A stretch of DNA of 49,856 nt from Paramacrobiotus richtersi. Taxonomy: Eukaryota; Tardigrada; Eutardigrada; Parachela; Macrobiotidae. Shown one piece after another: positions 20,145 to 30,989 of the stretch. The position numbers were made by a program, and so were the translations under genes. Where the stretch lies: contig JAQGAU010000042.1 of NCBI GenBank assembly GCA_034698045.1, forward strand, positions 1-49,856, given 5' to 3'. Below the pieces are notes generated by a model that was not told the origin of the DNA, searched no databases, and saw nothing but the letters and a program-made list of their open reading frames with translations. Positions within the stretch are counted from its first letter, which is position 1. Every line of letters starts with the position of its first letter.

Positions 20145-22550
20145 ATGAAAAGATTACTCTGCCTGTTTGCTGTTTTCTGTCATGCATTTAGTGGAACTGT
20201 ATGTCAGGGACTGTGGTTTGCGTATCAGTATCCCTTTAGTCAGTCCGTGAGTTCGATGAGTTCCTCGATGGGTCAGTCCTATTCTTCCAGTAAGTCTCGC
20301 AATACGTTATTTGCACCTACGCAATAAAGTGTATCAATAAGTCGCCCACAAAAAGGGAGGAATATGTCGCATATGTCATCTCCCTTTTTGTTAACGACGT
20401 AAACTGCCTACGTTGCTTCCAAATGAACAAAATCGGGTAAACTCAACATGACACTGAAGTGCGCTTTACAATGATTATAACTGCGCAAGCAAAAGTAAGC
20501 TCTAGTTTAGAACATTTTTTCGGGAGTTTTACGTGAACAGTTTAAGGGTATACCATTACCAACACGCAGCCTATGCAGTTGTGGGAAATGTGCCAGTTGA
20601 CAGACTCCTACTCGGCGCCGGCTCCGAGTGTGTCCAACACCATGTCCCCTTTCCCCCCGTACCCAATGGGAGGCGGTGTTACAGTAGCTCCAGCACCACC
20701 ACCCACCCAGCCCGCTAACGTTCCGACTACCACGAGACCACCTGGTCCACCTCCGACTGTTCCACCAGTTACAGCGCCACCACCGACCCCTGCAGGGCAA
20801 CCACCAACACCCCCAGCGCAAGCCACAACACCGTCTCCGACGGTGACGACGGCAGCAGCCGGACCGCGATGCGGCATTCCCAACGGGGATCCCAACTTCT
20901 TCATCAATCAGCAACGCAGCCAAAACACCCTGGAGATGGAAATTCGCAAAATATTCTTTGCGCACCATCGTTTCAGGCTGCTGACTATGCCGAAGATTGT
21001 CGGTGGACAAAATGTGCCCAATGGTAGCGGCACGGAATGTTGGCAGGCAAGTTACACATACTTACGCGATTTGGTCAAGCACGTAATGCAACTAATGTTC
21101 ATCCACTGAAATGGCGAATACTTTTTCACTGGCTAAAAAAGGCTCTGTTAATGATTTTATGCGAAATATGTGGGCCAGCCACAGTAATACCAGGACAGCT
21201 AAAACTACCGATAATTGTACTTCCGCACCGTACGGAAGTACCGATACTGACGAATTAGCAGTGGTCACTCCGTCAATAAATTTTCCGCTTCGCCTTCGCC
21301 AAGAATGGAGCATAAGGTCGGGTTTGTATGTATTATGTTATATTAATATTTATTCAGTATCTTTCATTTCTCTTCGTTGCGCACGTCTATTCGACCACGA
21401 AACTACGCGTTTTTGTCTGCTTAACGATAACTGTTCTCCAATTTGATCTTGCTTGCGCAAGATGCCGTAAACCTGCTTAACTATTGCTATTGCTTGTGAG
21501 ATACGAAATATCAGCTTTCATTGTAGTACAATAGTTACTTTCCAGATAATTGTGGTTGTCGAAGTCGGAGGAGTGGGAGTGACATATTGCGGTGGGACAA
21601 TTGTCGGTAGTCGGACGGTCATAACAGCGGCCCATTGCAAGGTCACGAAACAGAGTGATGCCGATAACTTGGGGACAACCGTAGCTGGGATCAGATACGC
21701 CATTTATGTCGGGGTAATCAGCCGTGCCGACAACAATCCCGCAGTCCCCCCTCTTTTCAACACAGTAGTGCCCAACTGCTTCCGCCGATATGCTGTTACG
21801 CAGTACATCAATCATCCAAGTTACGTCACCGATGAATTTGATATAGCGGTACTGCAGCTAGCGGAGCCGATAGATTTCAACACCCAAGCAGCGTGTGCGT
21901 GTAAAGCATGTCTGAAACGGTCGTCACCGGCGCCGGGAACGAAATGTATGACCTCCGGATGGGGTGCTACATTGGCGTACCAACTTGGTTGTAAGTCGCT
22001 TTTAATGCAGTATCAAAAACTACAATTATAATAAAATAAATTACTAAAATAGAGTGACAGGATTACGTCAATTTGCTAGCCCACCATGTAGAACGAATTA
22101 TTTTTTTATAATAAACTAGTAATTATTATACATATTCTAACAAAACTGGGCCTCCGACAGAAAAAAATACTGTTAAATATTGTACCACGGCCATGTCTTG
22201 GCGTCCTTGCAGCGCCGCCTCCTGAGAACAGCCAGACAATTTTCCCGCTGAAATATGTCGTTCAGACCACCATCGCCACCACCGATCCCAGGTGCGCCAA
22301 CACGGATGGTAATCCCTATGCCAGCATGGTGTGTGCCGGAGCGGTTGTCGGCGAAGACTCGTGTCAGGGCGACAGTGGTGGACCGCTCTTCTGCCCGAAC
22401 CCCGGATCCAATAATCAGTACTTGGCGGGAGTGGTGGCCTTCGGGCCCGGATGTGCGGATGGCGGTGGTTCGTACTATACGGACATGGCGAAGACGATGG
22501 ATTTTGTTACAGCCAATATGTTCCCTGGGGATGATGTTGTATTCTTATAA
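20145..22550 (+). CDS. Secreted trypsin-like serine protease, copy 2, intact, 456 aa
   Basis: Exons 20145-20289, 20604-21046, 21546-21990 and 22213-22550. Residues 1-21 are a signal peptide ([17 protein letters not shown]). Residues 50-135 are a Pro/Thr-rich linker. [11 protein letters not shown] opens an activation segment, and cleavage after MPK would free IVGG at residue 180. The catalytic triad is His226 (TAAHC), Asp295 (DEFDIAVL) and Ser398 (GDSGGP). Asp392, six residues before the serine, predicts cleavage after Lys/Arg. The Cys before the linker end may tie the pro-segment to the catalytic domain, as in chymotrypsinogen-like and clip-type enzymes; ACACKACL is unusually Cys-rich. Intron 2 has a GC donor (cag then gcaagt); the others are GT. 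Expected to be a secreted zymogen; digestive or cascade use cannot be told. Copy 1 lies at 11291-13866. Confidence 0.88.
20348..20391. repeat. 44-bp palindrome in intron 1 of protease copy 2
   Basis: acaaaaagggagg pairs with its near-complement ctccctttttgt, with atatgtcgcatatg between. It is not present in copy 1 intron 1. Confidence 0.5.
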
Positions 22551-23100
22551 TGCAGCTGATAAAGGTGTTGTGAAAGAAGTCGATGTTTCGTTAGTTCATG
22601 TTTGTACGGTTATTTTTATATATAACATAACATATGCTTTTATTTATTTTTATATGTTGTATACGTTTTGATATATCCTATATAATATTATGACATTGTA
22701 TAACGTATGCTATCGTGTACAGAAAACCGTAATAAAGTTCGGATCTGCACAGCTTCGTCATAGACAGGAAAACAAATAGGCTGGTGTCAGCCAGAGGACT
22801 ACACAGGGACACTGATGAAAATCACCTTATATATAGTCAATATTGATTTTGAGACAATGTTCTGCTAAGGATTACAAGATTACATTCTTTACTGCTAACC
22901 CTCGAGCAAACTCTTTTCGTATGTTACACGGTCTGAAGCAATATGCAAAATGGCGTTATTTTCATTTATCATTATCAGTTGAATATCTGTTTGAAACCTA
23001 TGTAAAACGGTTAGTTCATTAGTCCTGTGCGCTGCATATGATCATGAGGCCTTCGTTCCATGATTGTATAGGCTTTGCGCTGTATTTTTAAATCCCACAC
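22551..23100. other. 3' UTR of protease copy 2 and spacer
   Basis: The AATAAA within ccgtaataaagttc lies at about 22731-22736 and is the shared 3' end motif of both protease copies. Nothing else is recognised. Confidence 0.5.
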
Positions 23101-23129
23101 ACAAGTCGTTGTCGCAGTCGATCTGAGGG

Positions 23130-23645
23130 TGCGCATGGATTAATTTATCTGTACTTGCGAATATTTCGTCACTGGCTTATGATCTCATATCAAAGGATTC
23201 ATCTATGACCCACCACGAAATATAGTATCTAGGGTGAGAGCGGTTAAGGTAATCATATTAGGGGGCAGTTTAAATTGTTTTTGTTCGTTCAGCGATATAA
23301 TATTCGAATCCATTCAGATTTGAGTTATTGTATCGGTGGTAAGTAAATCGAATTATCCGTGGTCAATAAATCTGCGCTTCGTCTCCGTCACGGGGAACAT
23401 AAGATCGGTTTTTGTATACATAGCTTTCGGCAGCTTTCATTTCTCCTCGTTTTGCATGCCGGCAAACTGTGTTCTGCTAGATTTTGCTTCCTTACGACTG
23501 TTGTTATTCCTTTGACCTTATAACGTGTACGATCGAGATGCCGCAGCGTTAAAGCGCAACCTGCTCCAATTCAGTTGCAGATTTTTTGGGGATACAAAAC
23601 CAGTGGTTTTTATTTCTACAGAATAGTTTAGGTATCTTTCTTGCC
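23130..23645 (+). repeat. Relic of protease intron 2 (third copy)
   Basis: Pieces match intron 2 of protease copy 1 in order. atttcgtcactggct (about 23166) resembles attttgtcaccggct (12340). cataagatcggttttgta (about 23399) resembles aataagatcggttttgta (12560). tttcatttctcctcgtttt resembles tgatttctcctcgttt (about 12600). gggatacaaaac with the following tttattt resembles 12764-12790. No protease exon follows; the decayed membrane-protein gene begins instead. A third, largely deleted protease copy once lay here. Confidence 0.5.
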
Positions 23646-23689
23646 ATAGTTGCTGTCGACAGCTGCGCCTTGCCAGGCGCAGACCATAA

Positions 23690-24679
23690 AATATATCTGG
23701 ACAAGGTCCTACGGCACAAGATCTACGTCGTTTCTTACTAGCTCTGTATCTCCTGGCTGTTGGAGTTGCACGTAAGTAATCAATTATTTTTCTTATGAAC
23801 CATGGAGGATTTGCTGTGAGTTATTTAGAGTACACGTAAGATTCTAGCCATATAATGTATTCACGAACATTTTTCTGTACGAAAACGAAATATAAATGGC
23901 AAAGATGCAGCTTTCGGGGGCGGAAACCTTAACATGATATATAGGCTTACAGAATTCTGAGTAAAGTTGTTACGTTAATGGTTCGAAAACGTACGGAATC
24001 GACACAAACGCCGAATTCGAATCGGTAGAACGATGAGTACTGGCATGAAGACAAATTCAGTTTACTGTATCGATTGTACATAATTGACATGCCTTGCCGG
24101 AATGCTCGTGCTGTCAATTTTTTTAACTGGGCGCGTATTTATTCCACTGGTGCAGTCGTAGTCTTCACAAACGATCTCGACCCCACACTACGGGAATACT
24201 ACGGCATCCATGACCTCGTATCGGTCCCGCTGACCGCCGTGATCATAACCGGTCGCTGGGTCAAAGTCTACTTGTGTGTTCGGCACATGCGTAGCGCCAT
24301 CACCACCTACCAGACAGATTTCGCGCGGGATCCCACCACCGTCTTCACCGGGATGAAAGTGGCCAGCTGGAAGAAGATGCATCATCAGAATCGTTATGTT
24401 TGTCGTAATAGGGGTGAAGATATCCTTCCTGGTCACCATGATCGTCTGTCTGAAGAAAGCCTGCTCCCGGCTGCCTGGAAGCTCAGTGGACATGTTACCA
24501 TGGGGGTGCTGTTTTCTCTGGCGGTGTCCGCATCAGTGGCCATTGTGATTACAATGGCGGAGGCCGTGTATACCCTCATTCTCCTCATGCGACCACCACT
24601 GGTACTATTCGCCGGGAGATTTTATCCGGTGTTATATAAACATGCAACGGATGATGAGAAGCCCGTCCTCTTGGTATGA
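23690..24679 (+). pseudogene. Decayed copy of the four-span membrane protein gene
   Basis: Compared with the intact copy at 28113-29386, exon 1 survives only as its end (about 23690-23771). It is frame-disrupted by a 2-bp insertion and contains a TAG, and no start region is recognisable. The donor gtaagt (23772) and the acceptor before 24156 remain. Exon 2 (24156-24679) is open to its stop but has a +1 shift near 24380 and a +2 shift near 24490. Together these restore the frame, yet they replace the third membrane span (IRIVMFVVIGVKISF in the lost frame) with an unrelated hydrophilic stretch of about 36 residues. Without a usable exon 1 I call it a pseudogene. A new start within exon 2 cannot be excluded. 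Confidence 0.65.
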
Positions 24680-27600
24680 GGGCATGTCCCTCCACCAGAA
24701 TGACAAATCGCGAACAAACGCAAACGCGATCAAAACATATGCGCAAATGAATATCGGATGCCCCGTTTTTTTACCTTGTTATTTGATTATGTTTGTAAAT
24801 AACTCACTTGTAATAATGAACGTTAACTGACGCACCATCGATTTATTTTCTGGTAACACATATGGTTGTCTGTGTTTTCGGGTTTGTATAAATTTAAAGC
24901 AGTGATAGATTACAAAACTATCGATGTATATCTGTTTTACAAAGAATTGCTCGTGATCTTCTACATGGGTTTCTCCTACAAAATTTCCGTGCATACGTGA
25001 ATGCATGTTGTATTACTCTGTAGTCAGGTTAATTCCCTTGCTCGCTTGTCGAACATGACTGAAGCCGAACGATTTAATGACGTTCTGTGGGTATGGCATA
25101 TGAAGCATACGCGTGTATAGGGAACAAAGCAAAATATGCACAAACTTTGCATAACAAGCAAACACGTCCCGTATACGGTATACTTCACAGAAAGAAAAAG
25201 GCGGGGGTGGGAGGGAGAACAAGAATTATGTTCAAAAATTATGATGCACATGAAACATGATTGCTTTAATGAATACACAAATGTCGTAACAATATCTGCA
25301 TGAAACAATATCTACTCAAATAAAAAACGTATTCCAATCCGCAGGACAAGGAACAGTGCTTATAATCAACTGAGCGTTGCCACGCATAATTATTTCTAAA
25401 CTTAAACGTTGAAACTGAAACATGTCGATCGGCTTTCTCCGGTTTTCAAAAACTATTTTCTGCCGATTTCCTTAAACAACAAAATAGCTGCTTCACACCA
25501 AGTTTCGGACAATTCGCCTGCCACATGAAACATCAAAACCGATCAGTGAAAAGCGCAGACATTCAAGCAAGAGTTTCCAGCGAGAGGTAGACCATAAGCA
25601 GTGAAACAGCCAGAACGTGCTGATCGGTAACTTGATAGGGTCGGAAGATCCATAAAATATCATTGTACATGGGTGATAACTTGGAATGTGCTGGCACGTT
25701 GACTAATACATACATATACGCTTGCTGGAATTACATCAGTTATCTTCGATAACTCCTTTTAAATCATAAATTTCATGGACCGGACGTAAATACTGAACGA
25801 AATTATTGCATGTTTTTGCAGTACTGCCATATCGCATTTCCACGTTTCCAGATTTTGAGTTTTAACATCGAAACAATATAAGTTACGAAAAATATATAAC
25901 ACGGTACGTTCATTAACATGTATGTATATATATATATATACAAGTGCGGGTTGCGCATCTGTGTTTGAAATGCTTGAGGTTTGGAATCTTTCGAAGCTTC
26001 CGAAACTCAGAGGGTACGGTGATGGAAATGTGGATTGCTGCATGATCATCAAGCTGACGTCAAAAATCGATTAGAAGGTCACGAACGGTTCGGACGGTTC
26101 TTAAATTTGAAAGTATTGAAGAATGCAATTCTGGGTGACCCTCGTAGTGTTGTGGTCGACATGTTCGCTGATAACGTACCACTTTTTTTACCATATCTCT
26201 AATCAGACTAATTTGCAACAACATAATGCACTTTTATATGAGACTCGGTTTGAGAGCAGTTCTGGCATCCACGCATTGTAAACTTGTGAGAATTCGGAAA
26301 GGCCAGTCTTGCAGGTTAGAATGGTAATTAATTAATTAATTATTCGTATCAGTATGATCTGCTTTGCTACACCCACGAATGCCTGTACATTACTACACTG
26401 TCCGGGCAAATCCTTTGAAAAGGAAGGCAACACAAACAAATAGTTCGAATTCCAAATACTTTCATAAAAATAGCTTTTCATAATATCAGAAACTAAGAGC
26501 TTCTTCGGATCTCCCCGAAAATTAGTAGTTTTACAGTTTACACAGTAATTTTACACCCATGCACAAAGCCGCCCGGGTTATTATAAGTAAATATACCTCA
26601 TGAAACGTCCCTCGAGTTCTCCGGGCGGACATACATACACATTTTACGGACTTCCGTAACATTCCACGATATTCCAACTTGACCTTCGTGAAACGTTGCT
26701 TTGATTTTGACCTCATTACTCACTTCAACTACCTATTATTCATATTATTCACGGATATTTTCAGAGTTCGATCTTTTCAAGTGCACTTTTGTGTGCGGTA
26801 CGATCCATTCGAACAGTTCTGTTTATCTCTGCTTGAAAACGGTTGCTAAGAGTAAATGTGATCGAAGATTTTTTTGATGAGTTCCAGTCAAGACGTTGCT
26901 CTCGTTATTAAAACCGCAGACTGACAGTGCGTGCCACATAATTTCCCGTTGGCACGTGTATGAAAATCTCGGTCGGTTGTGTAACGGTTAAAATACCGTA
27001 TGGGCATTACATTACCACTAACACTGAGTTCCATTGTACTGGAATTTAACCCACACGTCCATTACGTTTCACAACTCTTAATAAATAGATGCAGTAATGA
27101 GTAATACACATATGCGCCACCTGTAATCACAGTTTCCAAAAACTTTAAAAATCGATAAAAAATTTCAGATCACGAATTTTAACACAAACTCTTCGATTTG
27201 TAAATTCTTGACGAAGTGCCTTTAGACCTTAACTGATAACATTCTCACATATTGAAAGATAAAAAAGGAGTTTGATTCCGTGGAAACTGAGACGTGGAAA
27301 TGTATGAATCTAGAGATATAAAAGTTTTAGTTTTTCCACGTCCAAACCGATGTTGTAGTACAGAATAATTAATGAGTAACACAATTATTGCGCTCGACAG
27401 CAGATTTACAACAACATCATTAACATTTTTAAAGAACAGTTGATTGGTTTACGACAAAGATGGTGAAAATTTGTCCATAAAGCAAACTCGAAACTAGTTT
27501 TTTAAGCATCAAGAATACTGTGTATTTTGTTTCTCTTTCAATAATCTCAAAGGAAGCCCACACATGCAGTTGAAAGCATCCACGCTCGAAACTGTACCAG

Positions 27601-28112
27601 TAAGTAGTAGTTTTACCACCTTGCAGCTGGTGGTAACTTGAAACGTCATAGAAAATACTGCATTCTTAAGCAAAATGGGCGGAGGAACCTTTCATCTCTA
27701 GAAGTTCATCTGCAGTTAAAAGAAATGAATACGAGGTAAATATTTGATACTTCTCGTATGCGTTTCGCTCTGTCACTCACTCAACTTTCTCATGTGATTG
27801 GAAACTGCATTCCCGTTATATTCAAGGTATGTATCTAAAGCAAGCTTTAACACCCTCTTGCCGAACCAGTTTCGATCGCTTGCGGCTGGGTTAATTCTGC
27901 AACCGAAGGTGCGCTTCCGGTTCCACAGTTCTCACCGGGATAAGGATACACACTGTCACCGGTAAATTTGTTGAATAAATAGTATTTAGCATTATTCATC
28001 ATAATCTCTCACGATCACCGAGGATCTGTTAGCAACGGGTGGATGTGGCCGTTATCGTAATAATCGCTGCAGGAGTATAATTGTTTTTCTGATAACTGCC
28101 GTCGTTCTGGTT
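24680..28112. other. 3.4-kb gene-poor spacer
   Basis: No coding region is supported. It contains a TA microsatellite near 25926-25940 and an aatt-unit repeat near 26328-26344. Open frames on either strand are short, rich in stops nearby, and lack recognisable motifs. It separates the two copies of the four-span membrane gene and may include the promoter of the second. Confidence 0.45.
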
Positions 28113-29386
28113 ATGGACAGACGCAGATCAGTATCGACACTTAGCAGCATACATCTGAACGAACAAAACCAAAATTTGTCCAGTACGGCCGAACTCCATC
28201 CCGAGCTGCCACCGGAAACTGAGAAAGCGAAAAATACCAAATTTCTGGACAAAGTCTTATATCACAATCTGCATCGTTTCATACTCTCTTTGTATCTCCT
28301 GGCCGTTGGAATTGCTCGTGCGTATGAAGTAATTCGTACTATGGACGATGCAAGATTTGTTATGATTTACAATTACAGCAACAAATCTTATTAATAGCAT
28401 AAGCCATAACGAAATACCATAGACAAAGGTATCGCTAACTGTGGAAATACGTATACTGCTATAGAGCAGTATATAATTTACAGCATTAGTACCACATAAT
28501 TATATACTGTTACCTGTATAATGTATGTATTATTCAGCAATGTAATCTATTCCAAATCAGTTCTTTTTAGTACTGAAATATAAATTAAACTGAGAGATGG
28601 GATCCTTCTTGTTTTCGAAAAATAAGCTCTCCAGAAAGCATCCGAACAGCCAATGGCAGCACCGCACCATGCACCGCCTTTTATAGTAAAATACAGTAAG
28701 CAAATCTGCCTGCGGGAAGCCGCATCTGCCTCGTAATAGCTGCGTGCGAGTATACACAGACAATTACATTATAATTTATTGCATATATCCTAGACCTTAC
28801 CTGAATTGTCGTATGATTATCTGTGTTTTAATTGTTTACAAGCGTCGCATGTGTTTCAGTGGTGGTCATAGTATTCCAAAATGATCCCCACCACACATTG
28901 CGGGATTACTACGGCACCAAAGACCTTATATCGGTCCCACTGACCGGCCTGGTAATAGCCGGTCTCTGGGTTAAAGTATACCTGTGTATCCGGCACATGC
29001 GTCTGGCCATTACTACCTACCGGACCGATTGCGCCCGGGATCCTCACACCGTCTTCACCGGGATGAAGGTGGCCAGATGGAAACAGCTCGTCATCCCATT
29101 CGCTTGCTTAGCGGCGATAGGGGCGAAGATTGCTTTCCTCGTTATCATGACCGTCTGTCTAAAAAAGGCCTGCTCCCGACTGCCCGGAAGTTCAGTGGAT
29201 GTTACCGTGGTGGTGCTGTTTTCGCTTGTGGTGGCCGGTTCAGTGGCGACCGTGATTACGATGGCGGAGGCTGGGTATACTGTCATTCTCCTCATGCGAC
29301 CGTCAAGTGTTCCATTCGCCAGGAGACTGTATCCGGTACTGATTTATGAAAATGCCATGGATGAGAAGCCCGTCCTGTTGATATGA
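28113..29386 (+). CDS. Predicted four-span membrane protein, 243 aa, family not recognised
   Basis: Two exons: 28113-28317 and 28860-29386 (donor gtgcgt, acceptor tttcag; the same exon boundary is seen in the decayed copy with donor gtaagt). Residues 1-53 are hydrophilic and Ser/Gln/Glu-rich. Likely spans are 56-75 (FILSLYLLAVGIA), 92-112 (SVPLTGLVIAGLWVKVYLCI), 145-169 (LVIPFACLAAIGAKIAF) and 183-214 (VTVVVLFSLVVAGSVATV, extending to a polar AEAGY). The 115-144 loop is charged (TTYRTDCARDPHTVFTGMK). The N- and C-termini would both be cytosolic if there are four spans. The overall plan resembles tetraspan families, but I cannot place it in one. Purifying constraint is suggested by the intact frame next to a decayed paralogue. 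Confidence 0.65.
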
Positions 29387-30230
29387 TAAGCGCCTGTCCT
29401 CCGCTCCACTGTACGTATGAGTTGAGTCGGACCGGATAGCAGCGCAAGTGGTCAAACTCATAGTCACTCAGAACACCGGATCCGGCCGGACGTACCATGT
29501 TGTCGGTTTTGTTCGTTCGCACGTACTACAACTACAGATACTGGAAGTCCATAACTGACGCACCATAGTGTTATTTTCGTAGCTATAGACCTTATGCATT
29601 ATCAGCATTATGCAAAATCAATCATAAATTTCATCGCCGCTGATTGTCAGCGAAATTACTGTATGCGCTGAAAAAATGACATTTCGTGTTGCATGTTTCG
29701 GGATCTTCATTTTCAATATTATCGAAAAAAACAATAAAAAATTCACAAAAATGTGCATCACAATATATTAATACTACAAATGAAGCAGCAGCAAAAAACA
29801 TCAAAACGACAGTATTAAAATACAGATCAAATGTGCTGTCGAGTATCGAGATCATTTACTATCCCACGGCCCCACGTGGCCAGAGGCGTGCCCGCCAGCC
29901 ATACGCATTGGTCCGATCGCATTGGTACGCATCCACACCAAACCCATCAGCGATTCATATATTTTATTCAAAATACAATGTTTTTACACATATAATACAT
30001 TGTTTTAGAGATTCTCGCAAAGTTTTCGATTTTCCAGGTTTTTTAGGCTTTTGTTTAAAAAACCTAAAACCACGTTGATTATTAAATCAAGTTTTTCTAC
30101 AAACAACAGAACGTTCACGAAACACATCCGGGTCGAATTGAAGTGCTGGATTTTAGTCACCTTTAGAACTTCAAACAGCAGAGACTGGGTAAACATCAGT
30201 ACGCACCTCCCGCTAAGTTCACCAGTCCCG
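29387..30230. other. Spacer downstream of the membrane-protein gene
   Basis: No gene is supported. A short direct repeat at about 29899-29930 (atacgcattggtccgatcgcattggtacgc) and a small palindrome near 30033-30063 (aggttttttagg, then tttaaaaaacct) are visible. Confidence 0.35.
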
Positions 30231-30499
30231 TATTTTTGTCAACGGTTAGTTGCGAAACCGAAATTAACATTGGTAGCAATATTGGGACGGACCAGAGATT
30301 GCGGTGGTCTCAGACATGCGCTTCTTCAGCATTCATCGGGATATTCAGACCAGACAGTGGTGGTGCATTCGCACCACGAAACAAGGTCCCAATAAACACC
30401 AGGACTAAACTTAAATCCGTTACCGTTGTCAACATTGCAGAACTGAGAACGGGAAGAAAACAGCGAGACACGGTTTTGGATTACTGCGCTACAGTCTGA

Positions 30500-30935
30500 A
30501 GCCCAAAATCGATTGGGCAGATTGATGCCATTGAGGACTTCGTCAAACGATTCCTGATACGAAACGGTCACAACGCTACCGAATGTCATCAGTACGCTGA
30601 CCTGCTGGAAAGCCATGGAATGGAACCGCAGATTGTGCCTAGGATACAGCTATCGTTGCGCTTTGTCAATCGTATGCTGTTCGATGTTTTTACTTGCGGA
30701 GAGCGACTGTTCATAATCAAAACGGAAACGGCAGAATGTCGAACAAGAAACCAGACAAGCCACCCGTTTCTGGTTTCAACTTTTGAGTTTTGATCCAGAC
30801 CAAAATGAAGCAAACTGCTTTGCTGCAGAAGCTGTCCGATTGTGGAATGCTGTTGCGCTTCCCCGAGAAGCATATAAATCCTTTAAAACCTTTGCAGAAG
30901 GACTGGACACACCTGCGTTGGAGCGATAACTTGAG
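30500..30935 (+). pseudogene. Possible C-terminal fragment of a LINE reverse-transcriptase ORF
   Basis: A stop-free frame at about 30505-30788 reads through IEDFVKRFLIRN and LSLRFVNRMLFDVF to TRNQTSHPFLVSTFEF. It then shifts frame into FDPDQNEANCFAAEAVRLWN and KSFKTFAEGLDTPALER, ending at a stop near 30929. The order basic segment, F-x-x-(E/R)-A-V-R-L-W-N, then SFK...LD resembles the extreme C-terminus of Jockey/CR1-type LINE proteins. The start is not defined and a frameshift is needed, so it would be dead. This is a resemblance, not a proven match; it could be a decayed host gene. Confidence 0.3.
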
Positions 30936-30989
30936 AAGCCTAATTCTAGCTTTTCCACAGTACAGTAAATACATCTTTGATCTATAGCC

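Noticed and set aside
20608-20907. Gly/Val-rich antisense frame over protease copy 2
   Set aside because: Antisense of the proline-rich linker, no independent support.
24188-24493. 101-codon minus-strand frame
   Set aside because: Antisense of the four-span pseudogene exon; similar antisense frames occur over the intact copy.
25920-25945. Possible CRISPR-like or tandem array
   Set aside because: Only a TA microsatellite; no spaced direct repeats of CRISPR type occur anywhere in the window.
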